A stretch of 64,000 nucleotides of DNA, from contig NZ_JACXBU010000001.1 in assembly GCF_014700075.1 (NCBI RefSeq), forward strand, positions 496,001-560,000, read 5' to 3'. A program made the translations under genes and the position numbers. This document shows, in pieces, positions 1 to 12,781 of the stretch (position 1 is its first letter; each line of letters begins with the position of its first letter). This DNA is from Pseudomonas sp. JM0905a. Its GTDB lineage: Bacteria; Pseudomonadota; Gammaproteobacteria; Pseudomonadales; Pseudomonadaceae. The notes below the pieces were generated by a model that did not search any database, was not told where the DNA came from, and saw only the letters and a program-made list of their open reading frames with translations.

Positions 1-1097
1 TCGAGTCTGGCGGCTTGCACGTGGTCGCTTCCGAGCGCCACGAATCCCGCCGTATCGACAACCAGCTGCGTGGCCGTGCCGGTCGCCAGGGTGACCCGGG
101 TTCCAGCCGCTTCTACCTGTCGCTGGAAGACAACCTGATGCGCATCTTCGCCTCCGACCGGGTGAAGAACTTCATGAAGGCCCTGGGCATGCAGTCTGGC
201 GAGGCCATCGAACACCGCATGGTGACCAACGCCATCGAGAAGGCGCAGCGCAAGGTCGAAGGTCGCAACTTCGACATCCGCAAGCAGCTCCTCGAATACG
301 ACGACGTGGCCAACGAACAGCGCAAGGTGATCTACCACATGCGCAACAGCCTGCTGGCCGCAGAGCACATCGGCGACACCATCAGCGAGTTCCGCGAAGA
401 AGTGCTGAACAGCACGATCGACGCCCATATCCCGCCGCAGTCGATGCCCGAGCAGTGGGACGTCAGCGGTCTGGAAGCCGCCCTGTACAGCGATTTCGGC
501 CTGAAGCTGCCGGTGCAGCAGTGGCTCGACGAAGACGACAAGCTCTACGAAGAGACCCTGCGCGAGAAGATCCTGGCTCAGCTGCTTGCCGCCTACAACG
601 AGAAGGAAGACCTCGCCGGCGCCGAAGCCCTGCGTGCCTTCGAGAAGCAGATGCTGCTGCGCGTGCTGGACGACCTGTGGAAGGATCACCTGTCCACCAT
701 GGATCACCTGCGTCACGGTATTCACCTGCGCGGCTACGCCCAGAAGAACCCGAAGCAGGAGTACAAGCGCGAGTCCTTCACCCTGTTCCAGGAGCTGCTC
801 GACTCCATCAAGCGCGACACCATCCGCGTCCTCTCCCACGTCCAGGTCCGCCGCGAAGACCCGGTCGAGGAAGAAGCCCGTCTGCGCCGCGAGGCCGAAG
901 AAATGGCCCGTCGCATGCAGTTCGAGCATGCCGCCGCACCGAGCCTCGATGAGCCGGAAGTGAGCGAAGAGCAGGGCGACGTGGCTGTCGCCACTGCGGC
1001 CGCTCCGGTGCGCACCGAGCCCAAGGTTGGCCGTAACGAGCCGTGCCCCTGTGGCTCCGGCAAGAAATACAAGCACTGCCACGGTCAAATCAACTAA
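1..1097 (+). CDS. secA: SecA translocase ATPase, C-terminal part
   Basis: C-terminal part (about 365 residues) of SecA, the cytoplasmic ATPase that pushes unfolded preproteins through SecYEG. The frame is open from base 3, so the start lies before the window. Visible are the helicase motif VI region [17 protein letters not shown], the helical scaffold/wing stretch [17 protein letters not shown], an acidic/Ala-rich linker, and the terminal SEC-C zinc motif [14 protein letters not shown], which in the family binds SecB and phospholipid. A GC-rich hairpin with a T-run follows the stop. secD, secF and yajC, encoding partners of the same pathway, lie 42 kb downstream. Confidence 0.98.
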   Translation, partial: ESGGLHVVASERHESRRIDNQLRGRAGRQGDPGSSRFYLSLEDNLMRIFASDRVKNFMKALGMQSGEAIEHRMVTNAIEKAQRKVEGRNFDIRKQLLEYDDVANEQRKVIYHMRNSLLAAEHIGDTISEFREEVLNSTIDAHIPPQSMPEQWDVSGLEAALYSDFGLKLPVQQWLDEDDKLYEETLREKILAQLLAAYNEKEDLAGAEALRAFEKQMLLRVLDDLWKDHLSTMDHLRHGIHLRGYAQKNPKQEYKRESFTLFQELLDSIKRDTIRVLSHVQVRREDPVEEEARLRREAEEMARRMQFEHAAAPSLDEPEVSEEQGDVAVATAAAPVRTEPKVGRNEPCPCGSGKKYKHCHGQIN

Positions 1098-1114
1098 GGC
1101 TCTGCTGTAATTCC

Positions 1115-1150
1115 AACGCCGCGACCGGCCCTGCCGCTCGCGGCGTTTTT
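1115..1150 (+). terminator. secA Rho-independent terminator
   Basis: A 10-bp perfect stem AACGCCGCGA / TCGCGGCGTT (1115-1124 with 1138-1147) and a 13-nt loop, followed by a T5 run. It sits 18 bases after the secA stop and before argJ. Confidence 0.85.
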
Positions 1151-1214
1151 CCTGATATCCCTGGCCGTCTGCGCCGCCCGCAGCCGGTCGCCTGCTGACA
1201 AAGGAGCGCTTCCC

Positions 1215-2432
1215 ATGGCTGTTGGTCTTGGCCCTCTGCCTACCCTGCACCCGGTTCCCGGTTTCGAACTCGGCATCGCCTCTGCCGGCATCAAGCGCCC
1301 CGGGCGCAAGGATGTGGTCGTGATGCGCTGCGCCGAAGGCTCCACCATCGCCGGCGTGACCACCACCAATGCCTTCTGCGCTGCCCCGGTGCTGATCACC
1401 CGTGAGCGCCTGCAGGGCGAGGTACGCTACCTGCTGACCAACACCGGCAACGCCAACGCCGGCACCGGTCCGGATGGTCTGGTCCGCGCGCGCCGTTCCT
1501 GCGCCAGGCTGGCTGAACTGGCTGGCGTGAGCGAAGACGCTGTGCTGCCGTTCTCCACCGGCGTGATCGGCGAGCCGCTGCCGGTCGAGAAGATCGAAGC
1601 CGCGTTGCCGGCAGCCCTGGCTGACCTCAAGGTCGATAACTGGGCCCAGGCCGCCGAAGGCATCATGACCACCGACACCCAGCCCAAGGGGGCCTGCCGC
1701 CAGTTCGAACATGACGGCGTGACCGTCACCATCACCGGCATCAGCAAGGGCGCCGGCATGATCCGTCCGAACATGGCCACCATGCTCGGCTACATCGCAA
1801 CCGACGCGAAGGTTGCCGGTGATGTGCTCCAGGCACTGGTGCGCGACGCCGCTAACAAGTCCTTCAACCGCATCACCATCGATGGTGACACCTCCACCAA
1901 CGACTGCTGCATGCTGATCGCCACCGGCCAGGCCGCCCTGCCGGAAATCACCGCTGCCAGTGGTGAGCTGTTCGCCAAGCTCAAGCAGGCCGTGTTCGAC
2001 GTCTTCATGGAAATCGCCCAGGCCATCGTGCGCGACGGCGAAGGCGCCACCAAGTTCGTCACGGTACAGGTCAATGGGGGTGGCAACCACCAGGAATGCC
2101 TGGACGTGGCCTACGCCGTGGCCCATTCGCCGCTGATCAAGACTGCGCTGTTCGCCTCCGACCCCAACTGGGGCCGCATCCTGGCCGCCGTGGGCTATGC
2201 CGGCGTGCCGGATCTGGACGTGAGCAAGATCGACGTGTTCCTCGGCGAAGTCTGCATCGCCAGCCAGGGCGGCCGTGCCGCCACCTACACCGAGGCGCAG
2301 GGCGCGGCGGTGATGGCTCGAGAGGAAATCACCATCCGCATCGAGCTCGGCCGTGGCGATTGCAGTGAGACCATCTGGACCACCGACCTGTCCCACGAGT
2401 ATGTGAAAATCAACGCCGAGTACCGCACCTGA
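1215..2432 (+). CDS. argJ: Bifunctional ornithine/glutamate N-acetyltransferase ArgJ
   Basis: Moves the acetyl group from N-acetylornithine to glutamate (and in bifunctional members also uses acetyl-CoA), closing the cyclic arginine pathway in the cytoplasm. The 405-residue length is typical. The precursor is self-cleaved before a conserved threonine: the signature [13 protein letters not shown] is present with Thr at about residue 189, giving alpha and beta chains. The oxyanion-region residues [10 protein letters not shown] (about 114-123) are also present. The start ATG has AAGGAGCG about 8 bases upstream. It is transcribed separately from secA, and two successive hairpins follow its stop. 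Confidence 0.97.
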   Translation: MAVGLGPLPTLHPVPGFELGIASAGIKRPGRKDVVVMRCAEGSTIAGVTTTNAFCAAPVLITRERLQGEVRYLLTNTGNANAGTGPDGLVRARRSCARLAELAGVSEDAVLPFSTGVIGEPLPVEKIEAALPAALADLKVDNWAQAAEGIMTTDTQPKGACRQFEHDGVTVTITGISKGAGMIRPNMATMLGYIATDAKVAGDVLQALVRDAANKSFNRITIDGDTSTNDCCMLIATGQAALPEITAASGELFAKLKQAVFDVFMEIAQAIVRDGEGATKFVTVQVNGGGNHQECLDVAYAVAHSPLIKTALFASDPNWGRILAAVGYAGVPDLDVSKIDVFLGEVCIASQGGRAATYTEAQGAAVMAREEITIRIELGRGDCSETIWTTDLSHEYVKINAEYRT

Positions 2433-2441
2433 TATTCCTTC

Positions 2442-2520
2442 CACGATCAGCTGTTCGGCAGTTGATCGTGAAGGCGTTCCAGGCATTCCCGATTTTCATC
2501 CCCCGATGAAAATCGGGAAT
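2442..2520 (+). terminator. Two consecutive hairpins after argJ
   Basis: First palindrome: CACGATCAGCTG / CAGTTGATCGTG (2442-2453 with 2459-2470, one G-T pair). Second: a perfect 16-bp stem (2485-2500 with 2505-2520) and a CCCC loop, with only a short T-run after it. The second hairpin is AT-rich for a terminator. Termination of argJ is the likely job, but a regulatory structure in front of the following gene cannot be excluded. Confidence 0.5.
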
Positions 2521-2588
2521 TTGCCATGGGCACACTCGCTCTTCATGATCCAGCGACACCCCGAGGAACTGGAAAGAAGGAGCTGAAC

Positions 2589-3227
2589 ATGTCCCTGATA
2601 TTGGTAATCGGCAACAAGAACTACTCGTCCTGGTCCCTGCGTGCATGGCTTGCCATGGAGCTGACCGGCTCGCCCTACGACGAAGTACGTATCCCGCTCT
2701 ACCAGGCGGACAGCCACAAGCGCCTGCTCGCTTATTCGCCCACCGCCAAGGTGCCCGTGTTGCAGTCCGAAGACGGCACCGTCTGGGATTCCCTCGCCAT
2801 TGCCGAATACCTTGCCGAGCGCTTCCCCGAAGCGCATCTCTGGCCCTTTGGCCAGGCGGCCCGCGCCATGGCCCGTTCGGTATGCGCCGAAATGCACAGC
2901 GGCTTCGTGCCGCTGCGTAGCCATATGCCGATGGACATGAAACGCAACCAGGCGCTCGCCGAGTTGCCGGAAGAGGTTGCAGCAGACATTCGCCGCATTT
3001 GCGCCATCTGGGCCGAGTGCCGTGCACGTTTCGGCCAGGACGGCCCCTATCTGTTCGGCCATGCCAGCATTGCCGACGCCTTCTACGCGCCGGTGGCCAG
3101 CCGCCTGCGCAGCTATGCCGTGGAGCTGCCGGCGGACGCCGCGGCCTACGTCGACACCATTTACCGGTGGCCTGCCTTCCAGCGCTGGTACCAGGCCGCC
3201 TTGCAGGAAACGGAGATCATCGAATGA
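2589..3227 (+). CDS. Glutathione S-transferase family protein
   Basis: A 212-residue cytosolic GST. The thioredoxin-fold N-terminus begins LILVIGNKNYSSWSLRAW, with a Ser/Tyr pair where GSTs activate the glutathione thiol. A VPVL cis-proline loop and EDG-DS follow (the glutathione gamma-glutamyl site), then an all-helical C-terminal half. The start is the ATG preceded by AAGGAG; an open frame extends 21 codons upstream but has no comparable ribosome site. The stop overlaps the ATG of the Nudix gene (ATGA), so the two are probably translationally coupled. The substrate cannot be told from sequence. Confidence 0.9.
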   Translation: MSLILVIGNKNYSSWSLRAWLAMELTGSPYDEVRIPLYQADSHKRLLAYSPTAKVPVLQSEDGTVWDSLAIAEYLAERFPEAHLWPFGQAARAMARSVCAEMHSGFVPLRSHMPMDMKRNQALAELPEEVAADIRRICAIWAECRARFGQDGPYLFGHASIADAFYAPVASRLRSYAVELPADAAAYVDTIYRWPAFQRWYQAALQETEIIE

Positions 3228-4168
3228 AACGAGTGCATGTGGCGGCTGCAGTGATCCGCGGCACCGACGGCCGGGTACTGATCGCCAGGCGCCCGGACGA
3301 CAAGCACCAGGGCGGCCTCTGGGAGTTTCCCGGGGGCAAGGTGGAGGAGGGCGAGGCCGTGCAGGTCGCGCTGTCCCGCGAACTGGAGGAGGAACTGGGT
3401 ATCCGCGTCAGTGCTGCCCGTCCGCTGATCCAGGTGCATCACGACTACCCGGACAAGCATGTGCTGCTGGATGTCTGGGAAGTCAGCGCCTTCACCGGTG
3501 AACCCCATGGCGCCGAGGGTCAGCCGCTGGCCTGGGCCTCACCGCGTGAGTTAGGGGATTACGAATTCCCAGCGGCCAACAAGCCGATCGTGGCGGCGGC
3601 GCGCCTGCCCGATCGCTATCTGATCACGCCTGACGACCTCGAACCCCAGGCGCTGCTGGCCGGCCTCAAGGCCGCCCTGGCCAAGGGGGTGCGCCTGGTT
3701 CAACTGCGCGCGCCGCGCATGTTCGACGCCCAGTACCGCGACCTGGCGGTCGACGTACAGGGCCTCTGTGCCGGCAAGGCGCAGCTGATGCTCAAGGGCC
3801 CGCTGGAGTGGCTGGGCGACTTCCCCGCAGCCGGCTGGCACCTGACTGCCGAGCAACTTCGAAAGTACGCCCCCAACGGTCGTCCGTTCCCGCGCGAGCG
3901 CTGGCTGGCGGCGTCGTGCCACAGCATCGAGGAATTGCAGCTGGCGGCGGCGATGGAAGTGGATTTCGTCACCCTCTCGCCGGTGCAGGCCACCCAGACG
4001 CATCCCGAAGCCCAGCCCTTGGGGTGGGAGCGCGCCGAGGAGCTGCTTCGCCGCTTCAATCAGCCGGTCTACCTACTGGGGGGGGTTGGCCCTGATGACT
4101 TGGAGCAGGCCTGGAAGGTCGGTGCGCAGGGTGTGGCGGGGATCCGAGCGTTCTGGCCGGGGGCTTGA
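3224..4168 (+). CDS. Nudix (MutT-like) hydrolase fused to ThiE/TenI-like domain
   Basis: A 314-residue two-domain protein. Residues 1-130 form a MutT-type Nudix hydrolase with an intact box: G38, E44, then RELEEELGI at 52-60 (Mg-binding glutamates). The family removes oxidised nucleotides such as 8-oxo-dGTP. Residues about 135-314 resemble thiamine phosphate synthase (ThiE/TenI), with LVQLR near the start and a VTLSPVQATQTHP stretch where ThiE has its phosphate loop. The LREK signature of active ThiE reads LRAP here, so TMP synthase activity is doubtful. This fusion is conserved in Pseudomonas. It is coupled to the upstream GST gene by a 4-base overlap. Confidence 0.92.
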   Translation: MKRVHVAAAVIRGTDGRVLIARRPDDKHQGGLWEFPGGKVEEGEAVQVALSRELEEELGIRVSAARPLIQVHHDYPDKHVLLDVWEVSAFTGEPHGAEGQPLAWASPRELGDYEFPAANKPIVAAARLPDRYLITPDDLEPQALLAGLKAALAKGVRLVQLRAPRMFDAQYRDLAVDVQGLCAGKAQLMLKGPLEWLGDFPAAGWHLTAEQLRKYAPNGRPFPRERWLAASCHSIEELQLAAAMEVDFVTLSPVQATQTHPEAQPLGWERAEELLRRFNQPVYLLGGVGPDDLEQAWKVGAQGVAGIRAFWPGA

Positions 4169-4182
4169 GCTGGGGGGCGCTG

Positions 4183-4208
4183 TTCGCGAGCAGAGCTTGC
4201 TCCTACGG
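4183..4208. repeat. REP sequence, left flank of RAYT
   Basis: On the minus strand it reads CCGTAGGAGCAAGCTCTG followed by CTCGCGAA, with an internal hairpin GAGCAAGCTCTGCTC. It matches the copy at 4699-4724 in inverted orientation at 24 of 26 positions. This is the classic Pseudomonas REP core (GTAGGAGCGAGC...GCTCGCGAA). Confidence 0.85.
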
Positions 4209-4211
4209 GGC

Positions 4212-4667
4212 CTACAGCCAGATGGCGTCCCACAGCGAGTATTCACCTACGCGCCGGACCGTTCCCGCGCGTAGTGGATTAGCCACTATGTATCGTGCCA
4301 GTTGGCGGACATCTTCGTCGGAGCGCACGGCGCGATCGTGATAGCCCTTCTGCCAGACCTGCCCACGATTGCCCATGAAGGCATTCACTGCTTTTGCACT
4401 TCGTGACTTCAAGCGCTGCATCACTCGCTCGAGAGAGCCCGCTTCAAGCTGGACCAGCCAGTGCAAGTGGTCCGGCATCAGCACCCAGCAAAGCGTTGAT
4501 GCCAAGCCGGATTCCTGGATTTCTCGCAGTTGATTGGCCACCTGCCGACCCGCGAATAGATCGTCAAAAAGCCTCCGCCGTTGCCAGGTGACGGTCGTCA
4601 ACAAATAAAGGCGACCAGTTTCTGAATACCTGCCACGGCGCAGCGCGTGTCCCCGAAAGCATTGCAT
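4212..4667 (-). mobile_element. REP-associated tyrosine transposase (RAYT)
   Basis: A 151-residue single-domain protein of the Y1/HuH transposase family (IS200/IS605-related, TnpA-REP). The HuH metal site is in MPDHLHWLV (His67, His69) and the likely nucleophilic tyrosine is Tyr109 in QKGYHDRAVR. RAYTs recognise and cut REP hairpins as single-stranded DNA and are thought to have dispersed them through the genome. The gene lies between two inverted REP copies 4 and 31 bases away, the arrangement expected for a RAYT with its cognate REPs. The frame is intact with no inactivating change seen, so it may be active. Codon usage looks slightly less GC-rich than its neighbours. Confidence 0.93.
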
Positions 4668-4698
4668 TTGGAAATCCTTCTCAAAGGTCTGCTCCTTT

Positions 4699-4724
4699 CC
4701 GTAGGAGCGAGCTTTGCTCGCGAA
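4699..4724. repeat. REP sequence, right flank of RAYT
   Basis: Plus-strand CCGTAGGAGCGAGCTTTG then CTCGCGAA, with hairpin GCGAGCTTTGCTCGC. It is the inverted partner of the repeat at 4183-4208 and lies upstream of the RAYT start. Confidence 0.85.
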
Positions 4725-4736
4725 TGCTTGCTGGCC

Positions 4737-5312
4737 TCAGCTTTTCTTCGCAGCCTGCCACAACACCTCATCCACTCCCTGTCGCCGGGCGATCAGGCGG
4801 GCGGCGACGAAGAGCAGGTCGGAGAGGCGGTTGAGGTAGGCCAGCAGTTCTTCGCGCAAGGGCTCTTCGCCGTTCAGCGTCTGGGCGCGGCGCTCGGCGC
4901 TGCGGGCGAAGCTGCGGCAGATGTGGGCCTGGGCCACCAGGCGGGAGCCGCCGGGGAGGATGAAGTTCTTCAGCGGCCCGAGCTCGTCGTTCCACAGGTC
5001 GATGGCGGCTTCCAGCCGCTCTATCTCCTGCATGTCCACCACCTGGTATTCCGGCATCGCCAGTTCGCCACCAAGGTCGAACAGGCGGTGCTGGCAAGGC
5101 GTCAGTACGCCGATCACTTCATCCAGGCCCGCGCAGCTCTGCGCGCTTTCGGCCAGCTCCGCCAGCAGCAGGCCGAGCTGGCTGTTCAGAGTGTCCACCT
5201 CGCCTATCGCCTCGATGCGTGGGTGGTCCTTGGATACGCGCCGGCCGCTGGACAGGCCGGTCTCGCCCTTGTCGCCGGTGCGCGTGTAGATCCTGGAAAG
5301 GCGGTTACCCAT
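4737..5312 (-). CDS. PduO-type corrinoid adenosyltransferase
   Basis: ATP:cob(I)alamin adenosyltransferase of the PduO family, 191 residues. It transfers the adenosyl group of ATP to Co(I) corrinoid, making adenosylcobalamin or converting cobyrinic acid diamide in de novo synthesis. The N-terminal ATP loop is YTRTGDKGETGL (about 9-20). The subunit-interface signature RSFARSAERRA and the late LNRLSDLLFVAAR stretch match the family. It is the last gene of a minus-strand run starting at 9249; the histidine-kinase gene ends one base upstream of its start, so it is probably cotranscribed with it. Other cobalamin genes are not in the window. Confidence 0.93.
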   Translation of the reverse strand: MGNRLSRIYTRTGDKGETGLSSGRRVSKDHPRIEAIGEVDTLNSQLGLLLAELAESAQSCAGLDEVIGVLTPCQHRLFDLGGELAMPEYQVVDMQEIERLEAAIDLWNDELGPLKNFILPGGSRLVAQAHICRSFARSAERRAQTLNGEEPLREELLAYLNRLSDLLFVAARLIARRQGVDEVLWQAAKKS

Positions 5313-5313
5313 G

Positions 5314-7332
<2,019 letters not shown>

Positions 7333-7378
7333 GGGGGCAGATATCCGCGGCTGGGCAGAAACGCAGGTTAGCGCGGGG

Positions 7379-9249
<1,871 letters not shown>

Positions 9250-9388
9250 TTGGCAGGCTCGCAGGAGGGTGGAATAGCAGGGTATGGCGTTATGATATCA
9301 AGCCTTATCCAGGTTGCCTTGTCGCCCTACCGTTCTGCCGGTTTCGGACTGCCAGGGACGGCCTCCGGAAGGCGGCTTGTCGCTCGGT

Positions 9389-9394
9389 TATAAT
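9389..9394 (+). promoter_or_regulatory. TATAAT box upstream of yajQ
   Basis: A perfect TATAAT 79 bases before the yajQ start, in CGGTTATAATGGG. No convincing -35 hexamer lies 16-18 bases upstream, so the call rests on the -10 alone. Confidence 0.35.
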
Positions 9395-9472
9395 GGGTGC
9401 GCATTTTTTACCGTCAAGCCAGGCGCGTTCATATCCGTGATGCAGATCGCGCCGTCTATCTGGAGGAATCCC

Positions 9473-9952
9473 ATGCCCTCGTTCGACGTGGTGTCCGAAC
9501 TGGACAAACACGAAGTCACCAACGCTGTCGACAACGCCATGAAGGAGCTCGATCGCCGCTACGACCTGCGCGGCAAGGGCAGCTTCGAGTTCAAGGAACT
9601 GACCGTCACCCTGACCGCAGACGCCGATTTCCAGCTGGAACAGATGCTGGAAATCCTCAGGATGGCCCTGGTCAAGCGCAAGATCGATGTCCAGTGCCTG
9701 GAGATCAAGGATTCCTACGCGTCCGGCAAGGTCGTGAAGCAGGAAGCCGTGCTGCGCGAAGGTATCGACAAGGAACTGGCGAAAAAGATCGTCGCCCACA
9801 TCAAGGAAAGCAAGCTCAAGGTCCAGGCCGCCATCCAGGGCGAGCAGGTCCGTGTGACCGGCAAGAAGCGTGACGACCTCCAGGAAGCCATCGCTGCCCT
9901 GCGTGCCAAGGAATTCGGCATGCCCCTGCAGTTCAACAACTTCCGCGACTGA
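9473..9952 (+). CDS. yajQ: YajQ family nucleotide-binding protein
   Basis: A 159-residue cytoplasmic protein of the YajQ/DUF520 family, made of two ferredoxin-like halves. The highly conserved start [20 protein letters not shown] and a C-terminal [12 protein letters not shown] are present. Family members bind c-di-GMP and, in Xanthomonas, act as effectors with a LysR-type regulator; they also bind nucleotides and RNA. The start was chosen at the ATG preceded by GGAGGAATCCC; a longer open frame upstream has no ribosome site. It diverges from the operon encoding the degenerate-GGDEF regulator. Confidence 0.95.
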   Translation: MPSFDVVSELDKHEVTNAVDNAMKELDRRYDLRGKGSFEFKELTVTLTADADFQLEQMLEILRMALVKRKIDVQCLEIKDSYASGKVVKQEAVLREGIDKELAKKIVAHIKESKLKVQAAIQGEQVRVTGKKRDDLQEAIAALRAKEFGMPLQFNNFRD

Positions 9953-10005
9953 GCGGAACCTTCGCGACCGATCAGCGTCGCAGAACTGGAACCTTTTGAA
10001 CCTTC

Positions 10006-10038
10006 GCCGCCATGGCTTGTCCATGGCGGCTTGGTCTT
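10006..10038 (+). terminator. Terminator after yajQ
   Basis: A perfect 10-bp stem GCCGCCATGG / CCATGGCGGC (10006-10015 with 10021-10030), loop CTTGT, followed by TTGGTCTT. The T-tract is imperfect. Confidence 0.6.
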
Positions 10039-10068
10039 GCATTGCTGAAATAGCGCGGGAGAACACGC

Positions 10069-10896
10069 ATGGAGATGAACGTCGACCAACTGGTGAAGGC
10101 ATCCGAATCCTGGATGCCCGTCGTGCTGGAGTACAGCGGCAAGCTGACCCTGGCCCTGATCACCCTGCTGCTGGGCTGGTGGCTGATCAACATGCTGACC
10201 GGCAAGGTCGGCGCCCTGATGCAGCACCGCCGCGTCGACCGCACCCTGCAGGGTTTCGTCGGCAGCCTGGCCAATATTGTCCTGAAGGTGCTGCTGCTGG
10301 TCAGCGTGGCCTCGATGGTCGGGATCTCGACCACCTCTTTTGTCGCGGCCATCGGTGCGGCGGGCCTGGCTATCGGCCTGGCGCTGCAGGGTAGCCTCGC
10401 CAATTTCGCCGGCGGCGTGCTGATCCTGCTGTTCCGTCCGTTCAAGGTCGGTGACTGGATCGAAGGGCAGGGCGTGGCCGGGACGGTGGATGCCATCCAC
10501 ATCTTCCACACCACGTTGAAGACCGGTGACAACAAGGTTGTGATCGTGCCCAACGGCAGCCTGTCCAACGGCAATATCACCAACTATTCGCGGGAAAAGA
10601 CCCGCCGCGTCGATATCAACATCGGCATCGATTACGACTGCGACATCAAGCGTGCGCGCCAGGTGCTGCTGGAGATCGCTCGCGATCCCCGCGTGCTGAA
10701 GAACCCTGAGCCGGTGGTTTTCGTCACCGGGCTGGGCGAGAGCGCCATCAACATTTCCCTGCGCGTCTGGGTCGAAACCGCCGACTACTGGGCGGTGAAT
10801 TTCGACTTCATCGAGCGCGCCAAGGAGAAAATGGACGAAGCGGGAATCAGCATCCCGTTTCCTCATCGCGTGGTGAAGCTGGTGCAGAGCGCTTGA
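10069..10896 (+). CDS. Small-conductance mechanosensitive channel (MscS family)
   Basis: A 275-residue inner-membrane channel that opens under membrane tension to release solutes on osmotic downshock. Three hydrophobic helices occupy about 22-45, 65-85 and 90-115. The pore helix AAGLAIGLALQGSLANFAGG has the Gly/Ala packing pattern of MscS TM3. The cytoplasmic beta domain follows with FKVGDWIEGQG and VVIVPNGSLSNGNITNYSR, typical family signatures. Size and topology match E. coli MscS (286 residues). Its own ribosome site (GCGGGAGAACACGC) precedes the ATG. It shares a bidirectional terminator with ampG. Confidence 0.95.
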   Translation: MEMNVDQLVKASESWMPVVLEYSGKLTLALITLLLGWWLINMLTGKVGALMQHRRVDRTLQGFVGSLANIVLKVLLLVSVASMVGISTTSFVAAIGAAGLAIGLALQGSLANFAGGVLILLFRPFKVGDWIEGQGVAGTVDAIHIFHTTLKTGDNKVVIVPNGSLSNGNITNYSREKTRRVDINIGIDYDCDIKRARQVLLEIARDPRVLKNPEPVVFVTGLGESAINISLRVWVETADYWAVNFDFIERAKEKMDEAGISIPFPHRVVKLVQSA

Positions 10897-10912
10897 AGAC
10901 AGCGGAACAAAA

Positions 10913-10938
10913 AAGCCCGGGCAGGTCCCGGGCTTTTT
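10913..10938. terminator. Bidirectional terminator between mscS-like gene and ampG
   Basis: Stem AAGCCCGGG / CCCGGGCTT (10913-10921 with 10927-10935), loop CAGGT, T-run on the plus strand and A-run on the other side. It serves convergent genes. Confidence 0.9.
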
Positions 10939-10954
10939 CATGGGTGTGGATAAA

Positions 10955-12694
10955 TCAGGGCTGCTCGGGGGAACCGGGTGCCGCCGGTGCGTCGGAGGAG
11001 CCGTTCTCCTTGGGATGCTGGCGGTCGCGCCCCCACTGGATGGCGATCAGCACCAGGGTGGGAATACCCAGCAATGCAGTGAGCATGAAGAAGTTGTGGT
11101 AGCCGACGCTTTCCACCATCACCCCCGAGTAGCCGCCGATCAGGCGCGGAAGCAGCAGCATGATGGAGCTGAGCAGCGCGTACTGGGTGGCGGAGAACTT
11201 CAGGTTGGTCAGGCTGGAGAGATAGGCAACGAAGGCCGAGGTGGCCAAGCCTGCGCTGAAATTGTCGCAGGAGATCGTCAGGATCAGCATGTTCAGGTGT
11301 GGGCCCATGTCGCTCAGGGCCACGAACATCAGGTTGGTGGCCGCCGAACTCACGCCGCCGATGAAGAGGATCGGCAGGATGCCGAAGCGCACGATCAGCA
11401 CACCGCCAGCGGCCGCACCGAACAGGGTCATCACCAGGCCGAACAACTTGCTGACGCTGGCGATCTGTTCCTTGGTGAAGCCCTGGTCGATGTAGAAGAC
11501 GTTGGCCATCACGCCCATCACGGTATCGGACATCCGGTAGGTGGCGATCAGGCCTAGCAGTAGCAGCGCCTGCCATCGATAGCGCTGGACGAACTCGCTG
11601 ATCGGCGTCAGCACCGGCGCCATCAGCAAGCGTCCGGCGGCGGAGAAGCAGGCCAGGGTGATCAGCAGGAACATCGTGCCGCGCGGCCAGGCGCCGGAGG
11701 AGAAGGCCTTCACCGCGGCGGCGATGGTGACCAGGATCACGATCAGCACGATGATCGACACCGCCTGGTGGACGAAGTCGAAATTGGGCATGACCTTGCC
11801 CCGCGCAGCCACCAGCAGTTGGCGGCGTTGCTGGCTGAGCAGATCGCGCACCGGCAGGATCTGGCGCATGCCCCAGGGCGACAGGCAGGTGATCAGGAAG
11901 ATGGCGTAGAGCGCGGCGCGCGGCCAGGCGCGGTCGAGCATGCCGGTGATCATCGCCGGCAGGGAAATCAGCATCACCAGCAGGATCAGTACCGAGGAAA
12001 GCTGGTGCTTGAGCTTGAAGCGGGAGTTGTTGCCCTGTGCCGGCAGGTCCACCAACGGCTCGCGCATCCACAGGCTGGTGATCAGGCCCGGCAGCATCAG
12101 CAGCGCGAAGAGCAGGTAGGTGCCGGCCCAGGCGCCGTATTCGTAGACCTTGGCGGTGGAGCCGAACCACTCGGCGAAGTAGAGCGCGCCGGCGGTGGCA
12201 AGCAGCGCGGAGACCCGGTAGCCGGTCATGTAGCTGGCGGCCAGGGCGGCCTGGCGGCTGTCCTCGGCGATTTCCAGGCGGTAGGCGTCGATGGCGATGT
12301 CCTGGGTGGCCGACGCGAAGGCCACTACCACGGCCAGGGCGATCAGCCAGGTGAGGTTCGTTTGCGGGTCGCACAGGGCCATGCCCACCAGCCCGAGGCC
12401 CACCAGCGCCTGGGAAAGCACCAGCCAGGAACGCCGGCGACCGAGTCGGCCCAGCAGCGGCAGGCGCCATTGGTCGAGCAGCGGCGACCAGATCCATTTG
12501 AAGGCGTAGGCCAGGCCGATCAGGCTGGCGAAGCCGATGGTCTCGCGGGATACCCCGGCCTCGCGAAGCCAGACGGACAAGGTGGAGAACACCAGCATGT
12601 AGGGCAGGCCGGCGGCGAAACCGAGCAGCAATAGCGAAAGAGTGGCCGGCGAGGCATAGGCGGCGATGGCTGCGCGCCAGGAACGAGGGGGCAT
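10955..12694 (-). CDS. ampG: Muropeptide permease AmpG
   Basis: A 579-residue inner-membrane major-facilitator transporter that imports anhydromuropeptides (GlcNAc-anhydroMurNAc peptides) from cell-wall turnover for recycling; in pseudomonads this also feeds AmpR-controlled beta-lactamase induction. It begins inside the membrane domain (LLLLGFAAGLPYMLVFSTLS) and has about 14 hydrophobic segments, two more than the MFS norm, as known for AmpG. The DQWRLPLLGRLGRRRSW loop is the MFS cytoplasmic 2-3 loop. The C-terminal tail is polar and dispensable-looking (QHPKENGSSDAPAAPGSPEQP region). It is monocistronic as far as seen. Confidence 0.95.
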   Translation of the reverse strand: MPPRSWRAAIAAYASPATLSLLLLGFAAGLPYMLVFSTLSVWLREAGVSRETIGFASLIGLAYAFKWIWSPLLDQWRLPLLGRLGRRRSWLVLSQALVGLGLVGMALCDPQTNLTWLIALAVVVAFASATQDIAIDAYRLEIAEDSRQAALAASYMTGYRVSALLATAGALYFAEWFGSTAKVYEYGAWAGTYLLFALLMLPGLITSLWMREPLVDLPAQGNNSRFKLKHQLSSVLILLVMLISLPAMITGMLDRAWPRAALYAIFLITCLSPWGMRQILPVRDLLSQQRRQLLVAARGKVMPNFDFVHQAVSIIVLIVILVTIAAAVKAFSSGAWPRGTMFLLITLACFSAAGRLLMAPVLTPISEFVQRYRWQALLLLGLIATYRMSDTVMGVMANVFYIDQGFTKEQIASVSKLFGLVMTLFGAAAGGVLIVRFGILPILFIGGVSSAATNLMFVALSDMGPHLNMLILTISCDNFSAGLATSAFVAYLSSLTNLKFSATQYALLSSIMLLLPRLIGGYSGVMVESVGYHNFFMLTALLGIPTLVLIAIQWGRDRQHPKENGSSDAPAAPGSPEQP

Positions 12695-12781
12695 TAGCGG
12701 TGCGGTCCGAAAAGCGTGGTGCTGGGCATTGGGCTGCTCGCGGCGTCCAGGATGGGGGCTGAAAACAGGGCAGGGCGCACT

